NCBI GenBank assembly: GCA_002452295.1
Contig: DKEX01000096.1
Span: 23,356-87,355, forward strand
Length of the DNA stretch: 64,000 nt
DNA from: Firmicutes bacterium UBA6811
GTDB lineage: Bacteria; Bacillota; SHA-98; UBA4971
Reading direction: 5' to 3'
The position numbers and the translations under genes were made by a program. Below, in pieces: positions 1 through 7,658 of this stretch. The first letter of the stretch is position 1; each line of letters opens with the position of its first letter. The notes beneath the pieces are model-generated. The model worked only from the letters and a program-made list of their open reading frames with translations, did not search any database and was not told where the DNA came from.

Positions 1-292
1 CCTGACCTTCGCCAACCTTGGGTTCCTCGGGTCTGTGTTCATCACGAGGAACCGCACGGTGTTCTCGGGGGCGCTCGGGCTCGTGCTGGTCGCGTACGCC
101 CTGCAGGTAGCGGCGGATACCAGCGACAAGCTGGGGTTCTTGAAGTATGTGACGCCCATGAAATGGGCCGGCGCGGCAGATGTGCTGACGAGCGGCATCA
201 GCGGGACTTACCTCGTGATCATGCTGGCGGTGAACGCCGCCGCGCTCGTCGCGATGTGCGTCATCTATAGCCGGAAGGACATCCTGGTCTGA
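1..292 (+). CDS. ABC-2 type transporter permease, C-terminal end (partial)
   Basis: The frame is open from base 2 to the TGA at 290-292, so the gene begins before the window and only about 96 C-terminal residues are seen. Two hydrophobic stretches are visible, one near the start and one near the end (around VIMLAVNAAALVAMCVIYS). The loop KYVTPMKWAGAADVLTSG followed by a last helix and a basic tail YSRKDILV is the usual ending of ABC-2 family permeases of the NatB/YtrC kind, which pair with a separate ATPase to export drugs, ions or peptides. The ATPase would lie upstream, outside the window. The substrate cannot be told from this fragment. Confidence 0.7.
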   Translation, partial: LTFANLGFLGSVFITRNRTVFSGALGLVLVAYALQVAADTSDKLGFLKYVTPMKWAGAADVLTSGISGTYLVIMLAVNAAALVAMCVIYSRKDILV

Positions 293-603
293 GTGTGAGT
301 TCACAGATCCATGGCGGTGTGGAAGGAGCTTCCAGGTTGCCGGTGTCGCACTCGGGGACGGCGCCCCAGGCGAGGCGTCTTGATGGAATAGGGTCGGGAG
401 CGTTTTGCACCCTCACTCAGTGCTACCCCGAGAATAGCCGGCGGTTGCCATTTTCATCCTGCGATGGTGGCGGCCGTAGGCCGGCATGGAGGCCTACTTT
501 GTCAGATACGGAATGCCATCCGGTTTGGCGGGTCTGGCGGCCTTGTCTGGTAGGGCGACTCTCGGCCCCGGTGGCCATTGACCGTCCAGTCCCCGGAGGA
601 CCC

Positions 604-820
604 GTGATGTGCGGAACGGGTAAGGCGGAAAGAGTGACGCACGTCATCCTTCCCCTTGCATGCGTGACACAGGGAACGGGCGGGACCCGGACCCGTGATG
701 TACATCACTGGATGGCTCTCAAAGATGACGTAGGGAACGGTTGATGAGGGACCCGTGACGTACGTCACCCGTCAGCTCAAGTGACGGCACTGCCAAGAGC
801 TCGATATGTGACAGAGGAGT
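604..820. repeat. Array of palindromic GTGAYG-type sites, about 60-bp period
   Basis: Related sites recur about every 30 bp: gtgatgtgcggaac at 604, gtgacgcacgtcat at 634-647, gtgacacagggaacggg at 664, GTGATGTACATCAC at 695-708, atgacgtagggaacgg at 725, GTGACGTACGTCAC at 755-768, gtgacggcac at 781 and gtgaca at 808. The sites at 695 and 755 are perfect 14-bp palindromes, and 634 is nearly one. Every second site also carries GGAACGG, so the larger unit is 60-61 bp (604, 664, 725). The array ends just before the TetR gene. Multiple half-sites for that regulator are the simplest reading. The rest of 293-603 shows no gene or motif I can support. Confidence 0.75.
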
Positions 821-844
821 ATCAGGGGGTTAGGGGGTGATCAT

Positions 845-1492
845 CTGAAGCAAAAGCCTGATAAGTCCCGCGAGGACCGGAAGCGAAAGGTGCTCGAGGC
901 AGCGATCAAGGAATTCGCCGAAAGGGGCTATGCCGCCGCTTCGACCAACGCCATCGCGAAGGACGCGGGCGTCGCAAAGGGGCTCGTCTTCCACCATTTC
1001 GGAAGCAAGAAGGACCTGTATCTCGCTGTCCTGGACCACTGTCTCGAGACGCAGACGGACTATTTCATGGCACGGGTGAAGCGTCCCTATCCGTCCGACA
1101 TCATCGACCGCGTCGTCGAGTGGGGCGCCGTCAAACTGGAGATGGTGTACCGGTTCCCTCTCATGCATCGTCTCCTCATCACCGCCTTTCTGGACATGCC
1201 GGCTGAAGTCAAGCCCGAGGTGGACAGGCGGATCCATGCCATCACGGAGAGAAGCTGGAAGCTGTTTTGGGACGGCATCGACCTTTCCCGCCTAAGAGAA
1301 GACACTGACAGGCGCAAGGCCGTTGAGCTGCTCATGGTTGCCATGGACGGCCTGCAACAAAAGTACGTGGAGCAGTACAGGCAGAACCCCGGGGACCTCA
1401 TCGCCCGCGCACACGAAGTGTACCAGGAAGTCAGGGAGTACATGGAGATCCTGCGATACGGTCTGTACAAGAGGCCCGATCAGGGCATCTAG
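845..1492 (+). CDS. TetR/AcrR family transcriptional regulator
   Basis: A 215-residue regulator if translation starts at the CTG at 845. The N-terminal helix-turn-helix is clear: VLEAAIKEFAERGY, then ASTNAIAKDAGVAKGLVFHHF and the GSKKDLYLAVLDH helix. The rest is a variable, helical ligand-binding domain. No ATG, GTG or TTG lies in frame between the stop at 809-811 and the GTG at 890, and starting at 890 would remove the first basic helix. The CTG at 845 sits 4-5 bases after AGGGGGTGA (832-840) and gives the usual MKQKPDKSREDRKRK opening. The palindromic array directly upstream suggests autoregulation and perhaps control of the ABC exporter that ends at 292. The ligand is unknown. Confidence 0.88.
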   Translation: MKQKPDKSREDRKRKVLEAAIKEFAERGYAAASTNAIAKDAGVAKGLVFHHFGSKKDLYLAVLDHCLETQTDYFMARVKRPYPSDIIDRVVEWGAVKLEMVYRFPLMHRLLITAFLDMPAEVKPEVDRRIHAITERSWKLFWDGIDLSRLREDTDRRKAVELLMVAMDGLQQKYVEQYRQNPGDLIARAHEVYQEVREYMEILRYGLYKRPDQGI

Positions 1493-1698
1493 TCCATGCG
1501 TCGGCCGGACAAGCGGACACGCTCCGTCAAGAGGGCGCAACGTAGGATCCAGAAGGAAGTCGAGGCGGCCAGGTCCGGCTTTCTAAGCACCGTCTCGATA
1601 GAACCGCACAGATAACTGCCGCATAACTGCCGCATCACTATTGACATCCCCCGCCGCGCACGGTAAGCTGGTTGCAAACCATTTAGGGGGCGGCAGCG

Positions 1699-2919
1699 TT
1701 GGTCAGCGCAACGATCGAACTTTCAGGTCATATCATTGACTCCCGGATCCTCCCCAGGGTGATGGACGCCATCATGGACCTGGGCGGGGACTTCCACATC
1801 GAGGAGATCAGGGTCGGCAGAACCAAGCTGGACACGAGCTACGCAAGGATCGAGATCAAGGCGCCGACGCCGCAGGTGCTGGACGCCATCGTCGAAGAGG
1901 TGCAGGGCCTCGGTGCGACCGTCGTCGATCAGGACGAAGTGACTCTGGAAGCGGCGGAGCAGGACGGCGTCTTCCCCGAGGGCTTCTATTCCACCACGAA
2001 CCTGGATACCTTCGTGCGGGTGGCGGGGTCGTGGGTCCCCGTGCGCGACATCGAGATGGACTGCGGAATCGTGGTTGACCCCTCGTGCACGCCCCCGACC
2101 GCACGCTGCGTGCCGCTGCATCGCGTGGAAAAGGGCGACCTCCTGGTCGTCGGGTCAAGGGGTGTCAAGGTGGTCCCCCTGGAGAGGGCGAGGCACCGCG
2201 AGATATTCAGCTTCATGGGGAGCGCGGTCTCGAGCGAGAGGCCCAAGGCCCTCGTTGTCGAGGAGATCGCCAGGACCATGAAGGATGTCAGGGCGCGCGG
2301 CAAGAAGATCCTCGCAGTTGCAGGCCCTGCCGTCATTCACACCGGGGCGGGCAAACACCTGTCCGCGCTTATCGAAACTGGGTACATAAACGTGCTTTTC
2401 GCTGGGAACGCCGTGGCGGTCCATGATGTCGAGTGGGCGCTTTACGGCACATCCCTCGGCGTGTACCTCGAGAATGGGGCGGCGGCGTCCGAGGGCCACG
2501 CGCACCACCTGCGGGCCATCAACACCATCCGCAGGCTGGGCGGGCTTCGCGCCGCGGTGGAGGCGGGGGTGCTCAGGAAGGGTGTCATGCACGCATGTAT
2601 AACGCACGGCGTGGACTATGTGCTCGCCGGCTCGATCCGCGACGATGGGCCGCTGCCCGACGTCATCACCGATACCGTGAAGGCGCAGGACGGAATGCGC
2701 CGCCGGATCAAGGATGTCGAGCTTGCTCTGATGCTGGCCACGATGCTCCACTCGATCGCCACAGGGAACCTGCTCCCGAGCCGGGTCAAGACGGTGTGCG
2801 TGGACATCAACCCCGCGACCGTGACCAAGCTCGGAGACAGGGGGAGCCTGCAGGCCGTCGGCATCGTGAGCGACGTGGAGTGGTTCCTGAAGGAGCTTGT
2901 GGGACGCCTCGCGAGCTGA
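1699..2919 (+). CDS. TIGR00300 / LOR-SDH family protein, ornithine cyclodeaminase-like
   Basis: A 406-residue protein starting at TTG 1699, eight bases after AGGGGG (1685-1690). The opening (SATIELSGHIIDSRILPRVMDAIMDLGGDF) is the LOR/SDH domain typical of the TIGR00300 family. The second half has a Rossmann-type region with AVAGPAVIHTGAGKHLSALI and VLFAGNAVAVHDVEWALYGTSLG. Members include archaeal NAD-dependent ornithine cyclodeaminases and the C-terminal part of cyanobacterial arginine dihydrolase AgrE, so conversion of ornithine to proline and ammonia is the best guess. This family is unrelated to the mu-crystallin type ornithine cyclodeaminase. No other arginine genes are adjacent. The family assignment is firm; the reaction is inferred. 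Confidence 0.8.
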   Translation: MVSATIELSGHIIDSRILPRVMDAIMDLGGDFHIEEIRVGRTKLDTSYARIEIKAPTPQVLDAIVEEVQGLGATVVDQDEVTLEAAEQDGVFPEGFYSTTNLDTFVRVAGSWVPVRDIEMDCGIVVDPSCTPPTARCVPLHRVEKGDLLVVGSRGVKVVPLERARHREIFSFMGSAVSSERPKALVVEEIARTMKDVRARGKKILAVAGPAVIHTGAGKHLSALIETGYINVLFAGNAVAVHDVEWALYGTSLGVYLENGAAASEGHAHHLRAINTIRRLGGLRAAVEAGVLRKGVMHACITHGVDYVLAGSIRDDGPLPDVITDTVKAQDGMRRRIKDVELALMLATMLHSIATGNLLPSRVKTVCVDINPATVTKLGDRGSLQAVGIVSDVEWFLKELVGRLAS

Positions 2920-2981
2920 CCGCGTTTCGTCCAGGTACCGCCCGCGCCGAGGGCGCTCGTGTCCGGCGCCTGAAACGCTGA

Positions 2982-3058
2982 ACGTTCGTGCCCAGGCCCG
3001 TGCCAATGCCCATGCCCATCACCGGGACCGGGACTGTGCCCGCGCCTTGCGTCCGTCT
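2982..3058. repeat. Short imperfect six-base repeats (non-coding)
   Basis: Between the TIGR00300 gene and the pckA promoter the sequence runs through imperfect six-base units (gcccaggcccgtgcc, gcccatgcccatc, accgggaccgggac). No gene is supported here. Similar units occur at 7483-7530 and inside several coding regions of this window, so they look like a genome-specific simple-sequence habit rather than a regulatory site. Confidence 0.45.
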
Positions 3059-3147
3059 CAGTGCGCGTGTGCATGGACATACACCGCGAGTCCCGCTGGC
3101 TGTGGTGGAATGATGTTCGGGCTGGCAACGTACGGTGCAACACACGG

Positions 3148-3176
3148 TTGACAGGCGGGGAAGCATCCAATATACT
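3148..3176 (+). promoter_or_regulatory. Sigma-A promoter of pckA leader
   Basis: TTGACA at 3148-3153 and TATACT at 3171-3176 are separated by exactly 17 bp, a near-consensus vegetative promoter. Transcription would start near 3183, about 55 bases before the lysine aptamer. Confidence 0.85.
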
Positions 3177-3238
3177 GAGAAAAAATGCGGGGCCAGCAGG
3201 CCTGAAGATGAAGAAGTCACCTCATCTCCCTGCAGGAG

Positions 3239-3422
3239 GTGAGGTAGAGGCGCGGCGCGCCATGAATAGGCATCCAGAGAAGGGCATCGCGGAGGGATGC
3301 CGAAAGGGGCCGCCGCCGAAGTCCCGCGCCCGGCCGGGGCGCAGGGCTGGGCCTGCATCGAAGAGGTGCAGGACTGTCACCGGGCATGTCTCCCTTGACC
3401 GCCCGGTGGAGCGCTATCTCAC
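3239..3422 (+). ncRNA. Lysine riboswitch (L box) aptamer
   Basis: The conserved L-box elements appear in order: P1 5' strand GTGAGGTAG (3239-3247) pairing with CTATCTCAC (3414-3422); AGAGGCGCG after P1; CGAAAGGGGC and GCCGCCGAAG in the core (about 3300-3322); GGGCTGG; the P4 hairpin CCTGCA/TGCAGG; GGACTGTCA (3371-3379); the perfect P5 stem CACCGGGC/GCCCGGTG; and GGAGCGCTATC. This matches the B. subtilis lysC leader element for element. Downstream, GAAG-gtg-CTTC followed by a T run (about 3428-3446) may be part of a terminator. Upstream, CACCTCATCTCC (about 3218-3229) can pair with the P1 region. The next gene is pckA, which is not a usual lysine regulon member. Confidence 0.92.
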
Positions 3423-3488
3423 AGGGGGAAGGTGCTTCTTTTTTTCCCAAAAGCAGGTGAGTCGACGAGAAGGAGGGGGCGTGACAAA

Positions 3489-5144
3489 GTGGCACATGAT
3501 GCAGTCACTCATCGCGCATGGCAATTGGAGGGCCTTGAGAAATGCGGAGGAGACTCAAACGCGCGCCGTGACGCTTTTGCGGCAGATATGGCAGGCCTTG
3601 GCAGGGCATATGCAGCTTACCACAACCTTGCCGTCCCCAGGCTCATCGAAATGGCGGTCGCCCGCGGCGAGGGCGTGCTCACGAGCACGGGCGCGTTCAA
3701 CGTGGTGGGCGGCAGATACACGGGCCGGTCCCCCGACGACAGGTTCATCGTCGACGACCCGAAGACGCGGGACGAGATATGGTGGGGCCCCGTGAACAGG
3801 CCGTTTCCGGAGGATGCGTTTGACAGGCTGCGCTGTCGGGTCGCCAGGCACTTGAAGGACAGGGAGTTGTTCGTGTTTGACGGGTTCGCCGGCGCGGACC
3901 CCGAGTATCGCCTGCCCATCCGCATCATCACCGAGCTTGCCTGGCAGAACGCCTTCGCGCAGCAGGTATTCCTGCGTCCGACCCCCGACGAGCTTCGGGC
4001 GCACGAGCCCCACTTCACGGTGATATCGGCGCCGGGCTTCATGGCCGTCCCCGGGCGCGACGGCACGAGGTCGGAGGCGTTCATTCTCATCAACTTCGCA
4101 CGGAGGCTCATCCTCATCGGCGGCACCCACTATGCCGGCGAGATAAAGAAGTCGGTTTTCAGCGTTATGAACTTCCTGCTGCCGCGTCGAGGCGTCTTCC
4201 CCATGCACTGCTCCGCCAACGTCGGCCCCGCCGGCGACGTTGCGCTGTTTTTCGGCCTGTCCGGCACGGGCAAGACGACGCTCTCCGCCGACCCGGCGCG
4301 CCGCCTCATCGGCGACGACGAGCACGGGTGGTCTGAACGAGGGGTCTTCAACATCGAGGGGGGCTGCTACGCGAAGTGCATCAGGCTCTCGGCCGAGAGC
4401 GAGCCGCTCATATACGAGGCCATCCGCTTCGGGACCGTGCTCGAGAACGTGGCCGTGGACCCGGACACACGCATGCCGGACTTTGCCAGTGACGCGCTGA
4501 CGGAGAACACCAGGGCGGGGTTCCCGGTCAGCTTCATCCCGGGTGCTGTGACGGGCGGCGTGGGCGGGCATCCTGGGGCGATCATCTTCCTTACGGCCGA
4601 CGCGTTCGGGGTATTCCCGCCTGTAGCGCGGCTCACGAGAGAACAGGCCATGTACCACTTCCTCTCCGGCTACACCAGCAAGCTCGCCGGCACCGAGCGT
4701 GGTGTCACCGCGCCCCAGGCCACGTTCTCGACGTGCTTTGCAGCCCCGTTCCTGCCGCGCCCGCCGGTGGTGTACTCGCGGCTGCTGGGGCAGAAGGTGG
4801 AGGCCCACGACGTGCCGGTATACCTCGTCAACACCGGCTGGATCGGGGGGCCTTATGGAGTGGGTAGCCGGATCAGGATTCGCGATACCCGGGCGATTGT
4901 GTCAGCCGTCCTCGGCGGGGAGATGGAGAAGGTGCCGTCCAGCCCCGACCCGATCCTCGGCTTCGAGGTTCCGGAGGCGTGCCCGGGCGTGCCGCCGGAG
5001 ATCATGAGGCCGCGTGCCGCCTGGGCGGACCCGAATGCCTACGACCAACAGGCCGCCGCACTCGCCCGCAAGTTTATCGAGAACTTCAAGCGATTCGAGG
5101 ACGCGCCACCCTCCGTCAGGTCAGCCGGACCCCGGCTGCCGTAG
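3489..5144 (+). CDS. pckA: Phosphoenolpyruvate carboxykinase (ATP)
   Basis: This enzyme converts oxaloacetate plus ATP to PEP, CO2 and ADP, the entry to gluconeogenesis; in some anaerobes it runs in reverse. Family signatures are clear: the [12 protein letters not shown] and [10 protein letters not shown] substrate region, [20 protein letters not shown], the kinase-1a P-loop [11 protein letters not shown] (residues 256-263 for the P-loop proper), DDEHGW metal site, [10 protein letters not shown] and [14 protein letters not shown] chose GTG 3489, 12 bases after AGGAGG (3471-3476), giving 551 residues. The first 35 residues are not conserved, so a later start is possible. It lies directly behind a lysine riboswitch, which is unusual for this gene. 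The 256 bases after it show no gene. Confidence 0.95.
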   Translation: MAHDAVTHRAWQLEGLEKCGGDSNARRDAFAADMAGLGRAYAAYHNLAVPRLIEMAVARGEGVLTSTGAFNVVGGRYTGRSPDDRFIVDDPKTRDEIWWGPVNRPFPEDAFDRLRCRVARHLKDRELFVFDGFAGADPEYRLPIRIITELAWQNAFAQQVFLRPTPDELRAHEPHFTVISAPGFMAVPGRDGTRSEAFILINFARRLILIGGTHYAGEIKKSVFSVMNFLLPRRGVFPMHCSANVGPAGDVALFFGLSGTGKTTLSADPARRLIGDDEHGWSERGVFNIEGGCYAKCIRLSAESEPLIYEAIRFGTVLENVAVDPDTRMPDFASDALTENTRAGFPVSFIPGAVTGGVGGHPGAIIFLTADAFGVFPPVARLTREQAMYHFLSGYTSKLAGTERGVTAPQATFSTCFAAPFLPRPPVVYSRLLGQKVEAHDVPVYLVNTGWIGGPYGVGSRIRIRDTRAIVSAVLGGEMEKVPSSPDPILGFEVPEACPGVPPEIMRPRAAWADPNAYDQQAAALARKFIENFKRFEDAPPSVRSAGPRLP

Positions 5145-5400
5145 GCTCCCGCAGTCGCCATAGCTCTACCTGCCTGCGGCCCGCCGCGCCCTGCCCGACC
5201 TGTGCCCGGCGGGCTGTGGTGTGTCTGCGATCTCAGCGACAGGGGAAGGATCTTCGAGAGACGGCAGCGAAACATAGCGATGAGGCCGGGCGAATATGGT
5301 GGAATGGGAAACGCGGCCCACAGGTCCGCGCCACCAGTCCGCGCGGGGCCGCAGGTTGAGCGTACACTGGGCCGGGCGAGCGGCAGGAGGCGGGTCTGCC

Positions 5401-6336
5401 ATGAAGAAGAAGGTTGTCGTCCTCGGGATCGTGGGGCTGGCTGTCCTCTCCGTGGTGGCGCTGCTGGAGATGGGACCCCGCCCTGTTGACGGGGGCTTCG
5501 CCTGCGGCCGCCTGGGCCTGCCGGGCAACAAGGTGGCCGTGGTCTACCTCCAGGGGCCCATAGCCGAGGGGCGCCAATCCATGTCAACTTCGGCCACCAT
5601 CACGCCGAGGCTGGTGGAGAAGTACCTCGACAAGCTCGAGGCCGACCCCTCTGTCAAAGCGGTCGTCCTCAGGGTGGATAGCCCCGGCGGGTCGGTGGCC
5701 GCCTCACAGGCCATAGCCGGCATGATTGCGGAGTTCTCCAGGCCTGTGGTCGTATCCATGGGCGACATGGCGGCCTCGGGCGGCTACTACATATCCGCCC
5801 CGGCCGACCGCATCGTGGCGATGCCGGGCACCATGACTGGCTCCATCGGCGTCATCATGAGCATCGTGGACCTGCAGGGGCTCTACGACAAGCTGGGCAT
5901 CAACGAGCAGATAGTAAAGTCCGGCAAGCACAAGGACATGTACCGGCGCACCCTCACGCCGGAAGAGCGCACGCTCGTCCAGAACCTGTCGGACGCTGCG
6001 TACGAGCAGTTCGTGACCGACGTCGCCTTCCACCGGGGGATGACGGTCGACAGGGTGAAAGAGCTTGCCACGGGGGAGCTGTTCCTCGGAAGCCAGGCGA
6101 TGGAGCTGGGCCTCGTTGATTCCGTGGGTGACCTCGATGACGCGGTGAACGCCGCCGCCGAGCTTGCCGGGGTCGAGTCGCCGGTGGTGTACGAGGTGCC
6201 GTCGCCCATCTTCTTCGTCAACATCCTGGACCTCATCGGTGAGGTGCGGGGCTTCTTGAGGGCACTGACGCTCACCCCGGAGGAGCGACTTCTCTGGAGG
6301 CTGCGCAACGAACCTGCGCCGGAGCTTCGTTATTAG
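5401..6336 (+). CDS. sppA: Signal peptide peptidase SppA, serine protease
   Basis: A 311-residue membrane-anchored protease that degrades cleaved signal peptides and membrane protein fragments. The start at ATG 5401 has AGGAGG (5385-5390) ten bases upstream. Residues 2-22 form the single membrane helix. The ClpP-like fold shows VDSPGGSVAAS, the nucleophile Ser126 in MAASGGYY, TGSIGVIMS, and Lys173 in IVKSGKHKDM as the likely general base, as in the short B. subtilis SppA. A C-terminal region enriched in hydrophobic residues (FFVNILDLIGEVRGF) follows. It stands alone or is cotranscribed with the YIP1-family gene 59 bp downstream. Confidence 0.93.
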   Translation: MKKKVVVLGIVGLAVLSVVALLEMGPRPVDGGFACGRLGLPGNKVAVVYLQGPIAEGRQSMSTSATITPRLVEKYLDKLEADPSVKAVVLRVDSPGGSVAASQAIAGMIAEFSRPVVVSMGDMAASGGYYISAPADRIVAMPGTMTGSIGVIMSIVDLQGLYDKLGINEQIVKSGKHKDMYRRTLTPEERTLVQNLSDAAYEQFVTDVAFHRGMTVDRVKELATGELFLGSQAMELGLVDSVGDLDDAVNAAAELAGVESPVVYEVPSPIFFVNILDLIGEVRGFLRALTLTPEERLLWRLRNEPAPELRY

Positions 6337-6395
6337 GCGGGGCATCAGACCAGGCCCGGGTAGTTCATGCGGTCTGGAGAGGGGGACGGACGGGT

Positions 6396-7001
6396 ATGCC
6401 GGAGGGGATCTTCGACTGGCTGTACGGGGTTATCGCTGGACCGGTTGAGGCGCTTCGCGCCGTGGCCGAGAGGAGGCCCACCGGGTGGGCGCTTGCAATC
6501 GTCGCCGGCCTCGCGGCGCTCTCCTCCACCGCCGGGATGTCACAGGCGGACCTTGGCGCCTTCGGGAGGACGGCGGTCGAGAGGATCGTGCACACGGTGC
6601 TCCCCGGCGGGATCATCCTCTCCGCTGTCGTCTATTTCGTCGGCATCGGGATTCTACACCTCGCCGCGCTCCTCTTCGGAGGCAAGGGGACCTTCGCAGG
6701 CCTGTTTTCCGCGGTCGGGTTCGCCCAGTTTCCAGCCATGCTGTCGCTGCCTCTCATGCTCCTCGGGCGGCTCGGCGGGCCTGCGGTGGGGGCCCTCGCC
6801 ATAGTGGGGTCGGCGGGGCTGTCTATATGGGTCATCGCCCTCGGCGTCATTGCGCTCAGGGAGGCCCACGGCATGTCCACGGGTGCGGCCATCGGCACGT
6901 GCGTATTCGCCGCGATCATCCCCGTGGCGGTCATCCTGGGCATCATTCTCCTCGTTGCTATGCTCGCGACCATGATCGGAGCGGCCTCCGGCGCGTTCTA
7001 G
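6396..7001 (+). CDS. YIP1 family integral membrane protein
   Basis: A 201-residue protein with about five hydrophobic segments and the YIP1-like opening in which a short amphipathic stretch (FDWLYGVIAGPVEALRAV) precedes the first helix. Bacterial YIP1 proteins are uncharacterised; their eukaryotic namesakes act in membrane trafficking, which does not transfer. The start ATG 6396 follows a purine-rich GGAGAGGGGG at about 6375-6384. A second YIP1-family gene occurs at 24876-25571, so the genome has at least two. Downstream lies a decayed radical SAM gene on the other strand. Confidence 0.75.
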   Translation: MPEGIFDWLYGVIAGPVEALRAVAERRPTGWALAIVAGLAALSSTAGMSQADLGAFGRTAVERIVHTVLPGGIILSAVVYFVGIGILHLAALLFGGKGTFAGLFSAVGFAQFPAMLSLPLMLLGRLGGPAVGALAIVGSAGLSIWVIALGVIALREAHGMSTGAAIGTCVFAAIIPVAVILGIILLVAMLATMIGAASGAF

Positions 7002-7339
7002 GGAGGCCGCTTCACCTGCCTGATGCCGGCTGCTGCGAGAAAGCGCAGCAGATCGGCGAAACCTCTTGCGTTCGCCTGCGTCAGCGTAGTGTTTGTGGAG
7101 ATGTACATGCCCGCCTGGAGCGCGGCCCTGATTCCGCGAACCGTCTCGTCCCAGGCGCCGGCCGAGCGCACTATCGCGTCGTGCACGGCCGGGTCCGCCG
7201 ACTCGATGCTCACCTGGATGTAATCCAGGCTCGCCGCCTTCAGCCCGCCCGCAAGCCCCGTAAGCGCCCTGCCGTTCGTGATGAGGCCGGTGACGAACTT
7301 CTCGGCGTAGCGGACGAGATCCACAAGGTCGCGCCCGGG
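6998..7339 (-). pseudogene. Radical SAM protein remnant
   Basis: The minus frame ending at 6998 encodes about 113 residues that look like the middle of a radical SAM barrel: DLVDLVRYAEKFVTGLITNG, then DYIQVSIESADPAVHD, GAWDETVRGIRAALQAGM, and NTTLTQANARGFADLLRFL. The CxxxCxxC cluster-binding loop that must precede this is absent, and the protein stops just after the G-I-R segment. The frame remains open upstream to 7582, but that part is low-complexity, non-homologous sequence. Both ends are therefore missing and the gene is almost certainly dead. Its last bases overlap the stop of the YIP1 gene on the other strand. Confidence 0.7.
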
Positions 7340-7482
7340 TGCCTGCGCAGGTGCCGCGGCTACAGAATGGACCAAGGGGCGCTCCGCGTCAAGAGACAGA
7401 AGTATGGTTTCTGGCAGGTGAAGGATTTCGAGAGAGAGCAAGGAACACAATATAGAAAGTGGCAGTCGTGCCTGCCTGTCCC

Positions 7483-7530
7483 CACCCCCAATCCCGTTCC
7501 CGTCCCGGTCCCTGTGCCCGGCGAGGCGAG
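7483..7530. repeat. Imperfect six-base repeat tract
   Basis: The tract ccaatcccgttcccgtcccg and what follows it (ggtccctgtgcccgg) consist of cccnnn units. It lies in the gene-free stretch 7340-7658 between the radical SAM remnant and addB; I see nothing else there apart from the addB ribosome binding site. Confidence 0.5.
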
Positions 7531-7658
7531 GTCCATTGCACGCTGGCTTCGTCGCGGCAAGGGCATAGCACGGACATGGCACGGGCGCAGCATGGGCGCG
7601 ACCACGTGGCGGGTGTCAGGGGAACGGGGCGCACAGGCGCGACCTGGAGGGATCGCCC

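Noticed and set aside
604..820. CRISPR array
   Set aside because: The repeated units are short palindromes with diverged partial repeats between them, not identical repeats with unique spacers, and no cas genes are present.
2155..3006. Long minus-strand frame (283 codons) opposite the TIGR00300 gene
   Set aside because: Composition is that of an antisense shadow in high-GC DNA (rich in Arg, His, Pro), with no ribosome site or recognisable domain; the plus-strand gene is certain.
3481..3489. GTG 3481 as the pckA start (better spaced from AGGAGG)
   Set aside because: It is in a different frame from the PEP carboxykinase sequence, so it cannot start this protein unless a frameshift exists, for which there is no sign.
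3061..3795. Plus-strand frame of 244 codons covering the lysine riboswitch and the start of pckA
   Set aside because: It runs through the structured aptamer and then out of frame inside pckA; no homology in its product.
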